Shown in pieces: positions 42,527-51,367 of a DNA stretch of 64,000 nt. The stretch's first letter is position 1. Every line of letters begins with the position of its first letter. The notes under the pieces are model-generated. The model was not told where the DNA came from, did no database searches, and saw only the letters and a program-made list of their open reading frames with translations. The position numbers and the translations under genes are program-made. The DNA comes from Mycolicibacterium frederiksbergense (GTDB taxonomy: Bacteria; Actinomycetota; Actinomycetes; Mycobacteriales; Mycobacteriaceae), in the NCBI RefSeq assembly GCF_012223425.1, contig NZ_CP038799.1, positions 6,022,873 to 6,086,872 of the forward strand, given 5' to 3'.

Positions 42527-42792
42527 CGACGCAGACCGAGGCGCTCGATCAGCGACCGGTAGCGCTCGACGTCGACCTGCGCGACGTACTTGAGCAACCG
42601 GCGCCGACGACCGACCAACAGCAGCAGCCCCCGCCGCGAATGGTGATCGTGCTTGTGCATCTTGAGGTGTTCGGTGAGATCGACGATCCGCTTGGTCAGC
42701 ATCGCGACCTGAGCCTCCGGCGAACCGGTGTCGGTGTCATGCAGGCCGTACTGGCCGAGGATCTCTTTTTTCTGTTCAACGGTGAGCGCCAC
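42523..42792 (-). CDS. rpsO: 30S ribosomal protein S15
   Basis: 89 residues, complete and normal. MALTVEQKKEILGQYGLH at the N-terminus, DTGSPEAQVAMLTKRI and the 16S-binding segment HKHDHHSRRGLLLLVGRRRRL are all present. It binds the central domain of 16S rRNA. rpsO lies upstream of lppU and pnp on the same strand, the usual rpsO-pnp neighbourhood, where S15 and PNPase are coordinately expressed in many bacteria. Confidence 0.99.
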   Translation of the reverse strand: MALTVEQKKEILGQYGLHDTDTGSPEAQVAMLTKRIVDLTEHLKMHKHDHHSRRGLLLLVGRRRRLLKYVAQVDVERYRSLIERLGLRR

Positions 42793-42891
42793 GAAACAAC
42801 TCCATCAAAATAGGTCCGCGAAGGTAATCGAGAGGCGCGGCCGCCGCGAACTGCAGCGCGCGCTGGGTCGGTAGGAGATACTAGCAGCTAC

Positions 42892-43905
42892 TCAGCCTGC
42901 GCCGAGAATCGTGCGGGCCCGCTCGGTATCGGCGCCCATGGCCACCACCAGATCGTCCACCGAATCGAACTTCTCCTGCCCGCGGATCCGGGCGATGAAA
43001 TCGACGGCCACATGCTGGCCGTACAGATCGGCCTCGGTATCCAGCACGAAGGCCTCGACGGTGCGGGTGCGCCCGGAGAACGTCGGGTTGGTGCCCACCG
43101 ACACCGCCGCCTGATAGCGCTCGCCGGGGATCACGGTGCCGACCACCGGCCCATGCCCGAGCACCGTGAACCACGCCGCGTACACCCCGTCGGCCGGGAT
43201 GGCCGAATGCATGGGCGGCGCCACATTGGCGGTCGGGAAGCCGAGGACCCGGCCCCGGCCGTCACCGCGCACCACGACACCTTCCACCCGGTGCGGCCGG
43301 CCCAGCGCCTCGGCGGCGGCGACCACATCACCGGCGTCCACGCAGGAGCGGATATAGGTGGACGAGAAGGTGACCGTCTCGTCGCGGAGCAACACTCCGT
43401 CGCTTCGCTCGCCCAGGCCGGGCTCGGTCACTTCGGACACCAACGTCATCCCCTCGACGGCAAAACCGAATCGTTCGCCGGCCTTGCGCAGCAGGTTCAC
43501 GTTGCCGGCGGCCTTCTTGCCGAAGGTGAAGTTCTCCCCCACCACGACCTCCACCACGTGCAGGCTCTCGACGAGCAGCTCGTGGATATAGCGCTCCGGG
43601 GTGAGTTTCATGAAGTCGGCGGTGAAGGGCATGACGAGGAAGACGTCGATACCGGTTTCCTCGACGAGTTCGGCCCGCCGGGTCAGCGTGGTCAGTTGTG
43701 CCGGATGGCTGCCCGGGAACACCACTTCCATGGGATGCGGGTCGAAGGTCATCAGCACCGTGGGGACCCCGCGCGAACGCCCGGACTTCACGGCGTGGCT
43801 GATCAGCTCGGCGTGGCCGCGGTGGACACCGTCGAATACGCCGATCGTCAGGACACATCGGCCCCAGTCCGTGGGGATGTCGTCCCGGCCCCGCCACCGC
43901 TGCAC
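42892..43905 (-). CDS. ribF: Bifunctional riboflavin kinase/FAD synthetase
   Basis: 337 residues. The N-terminal adenylyltransferase (1-160) has GVFDGVHRGHAELI, a nucleotidyltransferase HxGH-like block, and SSTYIRSCV; the C-terminal riboflavin kinase (185-337) has RVLGFPTANV (PTAN motif) and the substrate segment VSVGTNPTFSGR. Makes FMN and FAD. The GTG start is preceded by TAGGCT at seven bases, so leaderless. A 99-base gap separates it from rpsO and should contain the rpsO promoter. Confidence 0.97.
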   Translation of the reverse strand: MQRWRGRDDIPTDWGRCVLTIGVFDGVHRGHAELISHAVKSGRSRGVPTVLMTFDPHPMEVVFPGSHPAQLTTLTRRAELVEETGIDVFLVMPFTADFMKLTPERYIHELLVESLHVVEVVVGENFTFGKKAAGNVNLLRKAGERFGFAVEGMTLVSEVTEPGLGERSDGVLLRDETVTFSSTYIRSCVDAGDVVAAAEALGRPHRVEGVVVRGDGRGRVLGFPTANVAPPMHSAIPADGVYAAWFTVLGHGPVVGTVIPGERYQAAVSVGTNPTFSGRTRTVEAFVLDTEADLYGQHVAVDFIARIRGQEKFDSVDDLVVAMGADTERARTILGAG

Positions 43906-43958
43906 GACTGCCAGCCTACGACGCGCGGTCGCCGCCGTCTGCTTCGGATACCCGGATC

Positions 43959-43973
43959 AGGCAATGATTGCCT
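43959..43973. promoter_or_regulatory. SirR/MntR operator
   Basis: AGGCAAT-G-ATTGCCT, a perfect 15-base palindrome 13 bases before the sirR GTG. Its right end runs into TAAACT (43973-43978), a likely -10 box, so binding would repress sirR. Palindromes of this kind are bound by DtxR-family metal regulators. Confidence 0.75.
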
Positions 43974-43986
43974 AAACTTCATAGTC

Positions 43987-44685
43987 GTGGATTCCAACAG
44001 CAACCCGCAGGACCTGACGACGGTTGCGCAGGACTACCTGAAAGTGATCTGGACGGCCCAGGAATGGTCACCGGACAAGGTCAGCACCAAACTCCTCGCC
44101 GAACGCATCGGCGTCTCGGCGAGCACCGCCTCGGAATCCATCCGCAAGCTGGCCGATCAGGGGCTGGTCGACCACGCGAAGTACGGCGCGGTGACGCTCA
44201 CCGAGGCCGGCCGCCAAGCCGCCCTGGCGATGGTGCGCAGGCACCGGCTGATGGAGACGTTCCTGGTGCGCGAGCTCGGCTACGGCTGGGACGAAGTGCA
44301 CGATGAGGCCGAGATCCTGGAGCACGCGGTGTCCGATCGGATGCTCGACCGGATCGACGCCAAGCTCGGCTTCCCGACCCGCGACCCACACGGCGATCCG
44401 ATTCCGGCGCCCGACGGGCGGGTGCCCACTCCCCCGGCCCGGCAGCTCTCGATCTGCGCCGACGGCGAGGACGGCACCGTGGCCCGCATCTCCGATGCCG
44501 ACCCCGAGATGCTGCGCTATTTCGACAGCGTCGGTATCGCGCTGGATTCCCGCCTACAGGTGGTGGCCCGGCGAGATTTCGCCGGGATGATCTCGGTGGC
44601 TGTGCACAGCCCGTCAGACACACCGGGGTCGGTCACCACGGTGGACTTGGGAAGCCCTGCCGCAGAAGCGATCTGGGTGGTCTAG
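43987..44685 (+). CDS. sirR: DtxR-family metal regulator SirR/MntR
   Basis: 232-residue metal-dependent repressor (Rv2788 type). N-terminal winged helix: QDYLKVIWTAQEW, KLLAERIGVSASTASESIRKL (~30-60). Metal-binding and dimer domain has MVRRHRLMETFLV, WDEVHDEAEILEHAVSD, with His/Glu/Met residues that fit manganese sensing; a C-terminal FeoA/SH3-like domain follows (~155-232). M. tuberculosis Rv2788 acts as MntR. The GTG is chosen from its place after the operator and -10. Divergent from ribF. Confidence 0.92.
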   Translation: MDSNSNPQDLTTVAQDYLKVIWTAQEWSPDKVSTKLLAERIGVSASTASESIRKLADQGLVDHAKYGAVTLTEAGRQAALAMVRRHRLMETFLVRELGYGWDEVHDEAEILEHAVSDRMLDRIDAKLGFPTRDPHGDPIPAPDGRVPTPPARQLSICADGEDGTVARISDADPEMLRYFDSVGIALDSRLQVVARRDFAGMISVAVHSPSDTPGSVTTVDLGSPAAEAIWVV

Positions 44686-45299
44686 CGCGCCATCTTCAGG
44701 TGCGCGCCACCGGTCCGGCGCGGCTCTTCGGTGGTGGCGGGCGCCGAATGCACCAACCGCAGCGACGGACGGGCGGGCTGCTCGGGGACGGCGATGGCGA
44801 GGTCCTCCAGCAGCGCGATGCTGAGATCCAGCTGCTCGGCGCCGTCCTGTTCGATGGCACCGACAATGGCATCGGTCAGCAGTTCACCGGCCACCTCGGA
44901 GGTGACGGTGAGCTTGGCGCCGTCCTCGGCGGGGCTGATCCAGAACGTCAGGCGCGTCCGCATGCCGGATTCGCCGGCGCCGATGAGGACCAGCGTCCCG
45001 GGGGCGATCGCCGACTCGACCGTCCACTCGACGGTGTTGGAGACCCCGAGCATCAGCGTCTCGGCCGTCATGCGGGCGCCGGGGACGAACTGAGTGCGCG
45101 GCTCGGCCATCCAACGGTGGTGCACGGTCAGCCAGTCCGACCAGGTGCGCGGATCTGCGAGCACCGACCACAGCGCGGCCGGGGGTGCCGACAGGGTGGC
45201 GTGACGGGTCACGTGCGCGACCGTCGCGGCGCGGCTCTTCGCCCACGCGGGCTGGTAGTTGAACAGCGGGTGGTCGCAAATCGGTGCATGTGCGCTCAT
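44682..45299 (-). CDS. SRPBCC-fold protein
   Basis: 205 residues of the START/SRPBCC superfamily: VTRHATLSAPPAALWSVLADPRTWSDWL (~30-58), then VEWTVESAIAPGTLVL and a long C-terminal helix. Such proteins bind hydrophobic ligands or act as cyclases; the ligand is unknown. The N-terminal 28 residues (HAPICDHPLFNYQPAWAK) are outside the fold; a later start is possible. The 3' end overlaps sirR by four bases. Upstream is a 280-base gap with no convincing gene. Confidence 0.82.
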   Translation of the reverse strand: MSAHAPICDHPLFNYQPAWAKSRAATVAHVTRHATLSAPPAALWSVLADPRTWSDWLTVHHRWMAEPRTQFVPGARMTAETLMLGVSNTVEWTVESAIAPGTLVLIGAGESGMRTRLTFWISPAEDGAKLTVTSEVAGELLTDAIVGAIEQDGAEQLDLSIALLEDLAIAVPEQPARPSLRLVHSAPATTEEPRRTGGAHLKMAR

Positions 45300-45579
45300 G
45301 ACTGTTACAACGCCCGCCGTTCCGCAAAAGTTCGCCGAAAGCCTGGGATTTGGCTAATAAAACCCACCCGAAACTGACGGCAACCTGATAACGGCGTCTG
45401 CGTTACACAGCTTTGGCGATATCGGACGCGTGCCGGGGGCCGAAAAGCCCCGTTGTGCTGTATCCCAGCTCGCGGTTTGAGTGAACGGTTGTGCGCCGAA
45501 CCGGGGCCGCCGAGTGCGCTCGCGACACGGGTCAGTGCACTGTTTTCAGCAAACCGTGCGCGCGAAGAACCGGCGGTGC
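45300..45579. other. Intergenic region between SRPBCC gene and truB
   Basis: 280 bases without a supported gene. An A+T-richer stretch (TTTGGCTAATAAAACCC, 45352-45368) lies ~55 bases upstream of the SRPBCC ATG and may hold its promoter. GGGGC-CGAAAA-GCCCC (45436-45451) is a short hairpin that could end truB transcription but has no T tract. Confidence 0.4.
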
Positions 45580-46470
45580 TCACAGGGTGGCCGGCCGCAG
45601 CACCACCACCGGCTTGGTACGCGAGGGACCGTCCTGCAGCAGGGCGATCACCCGGCCGTCGGGCGCGGTGGCCGCATAGATCCCCGATATCCCGGCCGGT
45701 TCCAGGGGACGGCCGTGACCGGTGTCGGTCACCTGCGACTCGGTGAGATCGCGGCGCGGGAAACCCAGTAGGCAGGCCTCGTCCAGGCTGTAGGACAACC
45801 GGGCCTGCTCGGCCAGATCGTCGAGGGTGCGGGCCTCGCCGAGCCCGTATCGGCCGACCGCGGTCCGGCGCAGCACCGTCAGGTGCCCGCCCACCCCGAG
45901 CGCGTCACCGACATCGCGCGCCAGCGCCCGGATATAGGTTCCCGATGAGCAGTCGACCACGACGTCCACATCGGCGAAGCCGGAGTGCCTGCGCACCGTG
46001 AGCACATCGAATCGTTCGATGCGCACCGGCCGGGCGGGCAACTCGACCGCGCGGCCCTCACGGGCCAGCTTGTAGGACCGTTCCCCGGCCACCTTGATCG
46101 CACTGACCGCCGAGGGCACCTGATCGATGCTGCCGCGCAGCGCCGACACCGCGGTGGCGATCTGCTCGTCGCTCACCTGCTCGGCCGGGACCGTCTGCAG
46201 CACCTCACCCTCGGCGTCCTCGGTGGAGGTGGTCTGCCCGAGGCGGATGGTGGCGGCATAGGACTTGTCGGTACCGGTGATCAGACCCAGGATCTTGGTG
46301 GCGCGCTCGATCCCGATGACGAGCACCCCGGTGGCCATCGGGTCCAACGTGCCGGCGTGGCCGACCTTGCGGGTGCCGAACAGCCGCCGGCAACGGCCGA
46401 CGACGTCGTGGCTGGTCATCGCGCCCGGCTTGTCGACGATCACCAGGCCGGGGGCAGGTGGAACACTCAC
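45580..46470 (-). CDS. truB: tRNA pseudouridine-55 synthase TruB
   Basis: 296 residues, forms pseudouridine 55 in the T loop of tRNA. The catalytic Asp is D43 in GHAGTLDPMATGVL; YAATIRLGQTTSTEDAEGE, and SSGTYIRALARDVG are further active-site blocks, and the C-terminal mini-PUA region is present. The GTG overlaps pptT's stop by GTGA; a longer in-frame start reads back into pptT. Same order as M. tuberculosis Rv2793c-Rv2794c. Confidence 0.96.
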   Translation of the reverse strand: MSVPPAPGLVIVDKPGAMTSHDVVGRCRRLFGTRKVGHAGTLDPMATGVLVIGIERATKILGLITGTDKSYAATIRLGQTTSTEDAEGEVLQTVPAEQVSDEQIATAVSALRGSIDQVPSAVSAIKVAGERSYKLAREGRAVELPARPVRIERFDVLTVRRHSGFADVDVVVDCSSGTYIRALARDVGDALGVGGHLTVLRRTAVGRYGLGEARTLDDLAEQARLSYSLDEACLLGFPRRDLTESQVTDTGHGRPLEPAGISGIYAATAPDGRVIALLQDGPSRTKPVVVLRPATL

Positions 46471-47156
46471 AGCGTGATCGCCGTGAGCGCGATACCTGCG
46501 GCCACCGACCATCGACCGTCCAGCGCGGTCAGCGGCGGACCGTGCTCGGCGGCGGGGTCGATCAGGATGTGGGAGCGGAACGTGCCGGCGCTGCCCGAGG
46601 CGTCCAGGGTGAAGGTGATGTGGGCATCCTCGAATCCCAGCCAGCGATGCGTCAGCGGGTACCAGGCCTTGTAGGTCGCCTCCTTGGCGCAGAACAGGAT
46701 GCGATCCCAGTGCAGGTCCGCCGGAAGCGTCGAGAGCTGCGAGCGTTCGACCGGCAGGCTGATCGCGTCCAGCACGCCCTTGGGCAGCACATCGTGGGGC
46801 TCGGCATCGATACCCACCGAACGGATGTCCCCCTGGCGCCCCACCACCGCGCCCCGGAATCCGTCACAGTGTGTCAGGCTCCCGACGACGCCGTCCGGCC
46901 AGCACGGTTCGCCCTTGTCTCCCTTGAGGATCGGGACCGGTGCCACCCCGATCTCACCGAGAGCGATCCGCGCACAGTGCCGCACGGTGACGAACTCGTT
47001 GCGGCGCTTGGCCACCGAACGAGCAACCAGCGGCTCCTCTTCGGGCAACGGCATCAAATCCGGCGGATCGTCGTACAACTCGGCGGTGAACACCCGCTCC
47101 GGTACGACCGCGGGGAGCAGCACGCCGTGCCCGTGGCTCTTCGCGCGGGCGCTCAT
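46467..47156 (-). CDS. pptT: 4'-phosphopantetheinyl transferase PptT
   Basis: 229-residue Sfp-type enzyme that loads coenzyme A's phosphopantetheine onto carrier domains of polyketide and peptide synthases; essential in mycobacteria. Magnesium/CoA residues are D117-A-E119 (GIDAEP) and the K158-E-A...K163 motif (FCAKEATYK). The ATG begins MSARAKSHGH and overlaps the pptH stop by one base (TGATG), so enzyme and opposing hydrolase are translated together. Confidence 0.97.
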   Translation of the reverse strand: MSARAKSHGHGVLLPAVVPERVFTAELYDDPPDLMPLPEEEPLVARSVAKRRNEFVTVRHCARIALGEIGVAPVPILKGDKGEPCWPDGVVGSLTHCDGFRGAVVGRQGDIRSVGIDAEPHDVLPKGVLDAISLPVERSQLSTLPADLHWDRILFCAKEATYKAWYPLTHRWLGFEDAHITFTLDASGSAGTFRSHILIDPAAEHGPPLTALDGRWSVAAGIALTAITL

Positions 47157-48112
47157 CACAAACCCCTCCGCGACTTGATCCGGTCCTGCATCTTCTGCGC
47201 GTTCTCCCGCATCTCGTCGGTGATCTCGAAGTGTCCCCCGAAATCGTTGAGATAACCGGGGGCGTACTTCGGGTCCGGCAAGATCTGGCGCAACCAGCGA
47301 TATGGCTTGCGGCGCCGCCATTCTCGGGGATAGCCGACCGACACCTCCTCGAACCGCACCCCGTCATACCAGGTGGTGCGCGGAATGTGCAGGTGCCCGT
47401 AGACCGAGCAGATGGCGTTGTAGCGGGTGTGCCAGTCGGCGGTGGCCGTCGTCCCGCACCACAGCGCGAACTCCGGGTAGAACATCGCATCGCAGGGTTC
47501 GCGCACCAGCGGGAAGTGGTTCACCAACACCGTCGGCGTCATCCAGTCGAGGTCTTCGAGCCGCTTGCGGGTGTGGGCCACCCGGTCACGACACCAGGCG
47601 TCGCGGGTCGCGTACGGCTCGGCCGAGAGCAGGTACTCGTCGGTGCCGACGATATTGCGCTCCTTGGCCAGCGCCAGCCCCTCGGCCTTGGTGGCCGTGC
47701 CCTCGGGCAGGAACGAATAGTCGTAGAGCAGGAACATCGGCACGATGGTGGCGGGGCCGCCCTCTTCGTTCCAGACCGGGAACGGATGCTCGGGCGTGAC
47801 GACGCCCATCTGGTCACACATGTCGACCAGGTAGTCATACCGGGACCGCCCGAAGATCTGCATCGGGTCCTTGTTGGTGGTCCACAGCTCGTGGTTGCCG
47901 GGCACCCAGATGACCTTGGCGAAGCGCTTGCGCAGCAGATCGAGCGCCCAGCGGATCTCATCGGTGCGTTCGCCGACGTCGCCGGCCACGATCAGCCAAT
48001 CGTCCGGGCTCGACGGGTACAGCGATTCGGTGACCGGCTTATTACCGGTGTGACCGGTGTGCAGGTCGCTGATCGCCCACAGCACCGGTCGTCGTTGTTC
48101 TCGTGACGGCAT
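47156..48112 (-). CDS. pptH: Phosphopantetheinyl hydrolase PptH (metallophosphoesterase)
   Basis: 318-residue calcineurin-type phosphoesterase, equivalent to Rv2795c, which removes phosphopantetheine from carrier proteins and so opposes PptT. Metal motifs: D16-L-H18 (ISDLHTGH), GDVGER (44-49), GNHE (72-75), and VNHFP and YGHLHIPR later. The ATG (MPSREQRRP) is preferred to in-frame upstream codons that overlap the operator region of the divergent gene. Leads the pptH-pptT-truB operon. Confidence 0.93.
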   Translation of the reverse strand: MPSREQRRPVLWAISDLHTGHTGNKPVTESLYPSSPDDWLIVAGDVGERTDEIRWALDLLRKRFAKVIWVPGNHELWTTNKDPMQIFGRSRYDYLVDMCDQMGVVTPEHPFPVWNEEGGPATIVPMFLLYDYSFLPEGTATKAEGLALAKERNIVGTDEYLLSAEPYATRDAWCRDRVAHTRKRLEDLDWMTPTVLVNHFPLVREPCDAMFYPEFALWCGTTATADWHTRYNAICSVYGHLHIPRTTWYDGVRFEEVSVGYPREWRRRKPYRWLRQILPDPKYAPGYLNDFGGHFEITDEMRENAQKMQDRIKSRRGL

Positions 48113-48175
48113 GGACACAACGGTCCAGCCTACTGGCAGGCCCGGATGCGTTCGAGATGACCGAAGGGGGCAAAC

Positions 48176-48198
48176 TAGAACTTGTTCTCGTTTAGACT
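48176..48198 (+). promoter_or_regulatory. KstR-like operator and -10 box
   Basis: TAGAACTTGTTCTC matches the KstR palindrome TNNAACNNGTTNNA at all but the last base; AGAAC-TT-GTTCT is a perfect inverted repeat. TAGACT (48193-48198), a good -10, begins four bases later and faces the DUF3558 gene, so the site would repress it. Binding protein is inferred from the motif. Confidence 0.62.
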
Positions 48199-48252
48199 CC
48201 CGGCAGGGCTCCGCTCGGACCCTCGGGTCGGATGACGATGTATGGGGGTGTG

Positions 48253-48825
48253 ATGGCTGCCAAGCTGCGGCTGTTGTCGGCGCTGTGTGCGCTCGTCGCC
48301 GCGGTGATCGTGGTGTGGCAGGCAAATCCGGTCGGGACTCCGGCTCAGGTCCGGGCCAGTGACCTGCCGATGACCAATGTGTCCACGACCATCAAGTGGC
48401 CGGTCATCGAGACCGTCGATCCCAAGCCGTTCGACCCCTGCACCGAGATCCCGCTGGATGTCGTGCAGCGGATCGGACTGGCGGTCACCCCGCCCACACC
48501 CGAAGACGGGTTGCGCTGCCACTACGACGCGGGCAACTATCAGATGGCGGTCGAGGCGTTCGTCTGGCGGACCTATGAGGCGACCCTGCCCGCCGACGCC
48601 GTCGAACTCGATATCGACGGGCACCGCGCCGCCCAGTTCTGGATCATGAAGCCGACCGACTGGAACGACCGGTGGTGGGTGACCTGCATGATCGCCTTCA
48701 AGACCAGTTACGGCGTGCTGCAGCAGTCGGTGTTCTACTCGCCGATCCATTCACCCGACCGGCCGGACTGTCTGCAGATCAACATGCAGCGTGCGCGCGA
48801 ACTGGTGCCGTACTACAAGTTCTGA
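48253..48825 (+). CDS. DUF3558 family exported protein
   Basis: 190 residues. An N-terminal hydrophobic segment (~7-24, LSALCALVAAVIVVW) acts as an uncleaved anchor or a signal; no lipobox Cys is seen, unlike many DUF3558 lipoproteins. The family core KPFDPCTEIPLDVVQRIGL (~58-76) with partner Cys in LRCHYD and CMIAFK is present. Function unknown; probably an envelope protein. The ATG at MAAKLRLL is preferred to an ATG 21 bases upstream because the h-region then starts in the usual place. Followed 20 bases later by the hydrolase, likely one operon. Confidence 0.8.
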   Translation: MAAKLRLLSALCALVAAVIVVWQANPVGTPAQVRASDLPMTNVSTTIKWPVIETVDPKPFDPCTEIPLDVVQRIGLAVTPPTPEDGLRCHYDAGNYQMAVEAFVWRTYEATLPADAVELDIDGHRAAQFWIMKPTDWNDRWWVTCMIAFKTSYGVLQQSVFYSPIHSPDRPDCLQINMQRARELVPYYKF

Positions 48826-48845
48826 GCCCGCGTAACCTTCATCAG

Positions 48846-50526
48846 GTGAGCTCACGAACCTCGCACTACGCCCGGCAGGCACTGAGCAAAACCCTGCGCC
48901 TGCCCGCCCCGACCACCGACTATGTCGTGCACCGCCGGGTGCCGGTACCGATGCGCGACGGCGTCGAGTTGCTCGCCGACCACTACGAACCACTGACCGC
49001 GCATCCGGCGGGCACCCTGCTGGTGCGCGCACCCTACGGCCGGCGGTTCCCCTTCACCGTGCTGTTCGGCAGCGTCTATGCCACGCGCGGGTACCACGTC
49101 GTATTCCAGAGCGTGCGAGGCACATTCGGCTCCGGTGGCGAGTTCACCCCGATGGTCAACGAGGCGGACGACGGTGCCGACACCGTCGTGTGGCTGCGCG
49201 AACAGCCGTGGTTCACCGGCACCTTCGCCACCATCGGTCTGTCCTATCTGGGGTTCACCCAGTGGGCGCTGCTCACCGATCCACCGCCCGAGCTGGCCGC
49301 GGCCGTCATCACGGTCGGACCGCACGATTTCGCCCAATCCTCGTGGGGCACCGGGTCGTTCTCGCTCAACGACTTCCTGGGCTGGAGCGATATGGTCTCC
49401 CATCAGGAAGACCCGGGCCTGGCCCGCACAGTGGTCCGTCAGGCCACCGCCGGCCGCCGGGTCGGTGCGGCCGCGCTGAACCTGCCGCTGGGCGCGGGCG
49501 GGCGGACACTGCTCGGTGACGGCGCGCAGTGGTACGAGTCCTGGCTGCAACCCCCGAGGAGAACCCGAGCACTGGCGGCGACTGGCAGCGGCCGAGGCAC
49601 TGGACCGGGTGGACATCCCGGTGCTGCTGCTCAGCGGATGGCAGGACCTGTTCCTCGATCAGACATTGGACCAGTACCAGCACCTTCGTGCACGCGGAGT
49701 GCCGACGGCCATGACCATCGGGTCCTGGACGCACACCCAGATGATGACCAAGGGTGGCCCGACGGTCATCCGGGAGACGCTGCACTGGCTGGACACGCAT
49801 CTGGCTTCCGGCGGGCAGGAGCGAAGCGACCCGGGAATCAGTTCCGGAGCGGACACCAGGCGAAATCCGGTGCGGCTCAACATCCACGGTGACGGCTGGG
49901 TCGAGCTACCCGACTGGCCGCCGGCCACCGAGTTCCGCGATCTGTATCTGCTCGCCGGCGGACGGCTGGGTGACGCGCCGCCCGACGATCCGGGACTGAC
50001 ATCGAGCTTCACCTACCAGCCCGCAGACCCCACCCCCACCATCGGGGGGCGGCTGCTGTCCCCCGACGGCGGCTACCGTGACGACTCGGCACTGGCCGCC
50101 CGCCCCGATGTGCTCGCGTTCACCGGTGAGCCGTTGTCTGCCGATGTCTACACCGTCGGCGTCCCGGTGCTCGAGCTGGCGCATCGCTGCGACAACCCGC
50201 ACCACGATGTTTTCGTCCGGATCAGTGAAGTCGACGCCCGGGGCCGCTCACACAATGTGAGCGACGGGTACCGCAGATTCTCCGCCGGCGCCGAATCCGG
50301 CGCGCTGCGTATCGAACTCGACGCCGTCGCCCACCGGTTCGCGGCCGGGTCCCGGATCCGGGTGCTGGTGGCCGGTGGGTCACATCCGCGGTACGCCCGC
50401 AACCTCGGCACCGGCGAACCCGCGATCTCGGGTGAGGCGCTGCGGCCGGCCACCCACACCGTCACCCATGACGCCCGGTCACGGTTGATCCTGCCCGCGG
50501 CTGCGGGCCCGCCGTCAGCCCACTGA
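48846..50526 (+). pseudogene. CocE/NonD-type hydrolase, frameshifted
   Basis: Alpha/beta hydrolase of the X-Pro dipeptidyl-peptidase (S15)/cocaine-esterase family, Rv2800-like, ~560 codons. The first frame (from GTG) runs VSSRTSHYAR...YESWLQ with nucleophile motif GLSYLG (131-136). Near 49551-49555, a run of five C, the frame changes and continues as GEPEHWRRLAAAEALDRVDIP through to the C-terminal jelly-roll domain (VYTVGVPVLELAHRC, ending AAGPPSAH). Dropping one C restores a single open frame. Both halves are well conserved, so this is either a recent mutation or a base-calling error in a homopolymer. Confidence 0.85.
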
Positions 50527-51063
50527 GTCACGCACCCGCCGCGCGATGGCGGTGAGGGTGTCGATGTCGTGTACCGGTGCGGCATAGGAGGTTTCGTGTA
50601 CCGGCAGCTGCACCCAGCTGGCGCAGCCGGCATAGTCGGGACTGCGTGGCAGCCGCACCGGTTCGGTCAGCGCGCGGGCCTGCACCACCAGCACCGTCAA
50701 CCGGCGCTTCGGGCGGAAATCCAACCGGTCGGCCCGTACCGATTCCTCGGTCCAGATGTGCAGATCGGCGATGTCGGCGATCGCCTGCGGCCGGTTCACC
50801 TCAATGGCGGCAACCACTTTCGCGCCAGCGCGCACGATGACGGCCTGCTCGGCGCTGTCCGAGGCGCCCTCGAGCAGCTCGCGATGCTCGGGGCGCACCC
50901 GCTGGGCGTGGCTGTGCGCCACCGTCGGGAACAGCAGGAACTCACCGGCGGTCAGGTCAAAGCGCTTCTCGTGGATACCGCCCTTGCGCAACAGCACCGT
51001 CTGGCGGCCGTCGAGCAGGGCGTGCACGGCCGCGCCCCATTCCTTGAGCGCGGTGGTCGTCAC
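50515..51063 (-). CDS. DUF1802 family protein
   Basis: 182 residues, begins VTTTALKEWGAAVHALLDGRQTVLLRKGGI, the DUF1802 signature, followed by FDLTAGEFLLFPTVAHSHAQRV. No catalytic motif, signal peptide or membrane segment. GTG overlaps the DUF2277 stop by GTGA, so both are translated together. The longer in-frame extension upstream crosses the whole DUF2277 gene and is rejected. Function unknown; convergent with the hydrolase, with which it overlaps by 12 bases. Confidence 0.85.
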   Translation of the reverse strand: MTTTALKEWGAAVHALLDGRQTVLLRKGGIHEKRFDLTAGEFLLFPTVAHSHAQRVRPEHRELLEGASDSAEQAVIVRAGAKVVAAIEVNRPQAIADIADLHIWTEESVRADRLDFRPKRRLTVLVVQARALTEPVRLPRSPDYAGCASWVQLPVHETSYAAPVHDIDTLTAIARRVRDSVG

Positions 51064-51323
51064 AGACCGAGCCGGGCCCGCACCTCGGGGCGGCGCAGCG
51101 GCGGCACCGTCTTGGGCGGCTGCCTGCGCGGCGGGAGCTGGGCGAGCAGCCGTTCGGTGGTGGCGGTGACTTCGGCGACGGCGGCCTCGAAGGCGTCGGC
51201 ATTGCCCGCGGTGGGACGGGTGACACCGCTGATCTTGCGGATGTACTGCCGCGCGGCGGCCTCGATCTCTTCGGATGTCGCTGCCGGTTCCAGACCACGC
51301 AGCTCGGTGATGTTTCGGCACAT
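51060..51323 (-). CDS. DUF2277 family protein
   Basis: 87-residue small conserved protein with the family start MCRNITELRGLEPAATSEEI and AARQYIRKISGVTRPTAGN. Related sequences are fused to or neighbour DNA-associated or stress proteins, but no function is established. Start at MCRN is chosen from that conserved N-terminus; a start three codons earlier also exists. Operon with DUF1802. Divergent from echA16 with 44 bases between the start codons. Confidence 0.88.
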   Translation of the reverse strand: MCRNITELRGLEPAATSEEIEAAARQYIRKISGVTRPTAGNADAFEAAVAEVTATTERLLAQLPPRRQPPKTVPPLRRPEVRARLGL

Positions 51324-51367
51324 GACCTCCACGATAGGCGCTTGACGGGTGTCGATACGGTGTGCGA

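Noticed and set aside
43012..43986. Long N-terminal extension of sirR
   Set aside because: It is antisense to ribF and crosses the palindromic operator; the GTG at 43987 fits the promoter and the DtxR-family start.
45305..45583. A 92-codon open frame upstream of the SRPBCC gene
   Set aside because: Arg/Ser-rich composition, no ribosome site, overlaps truB's stop and a hairpin; looks non-coding.
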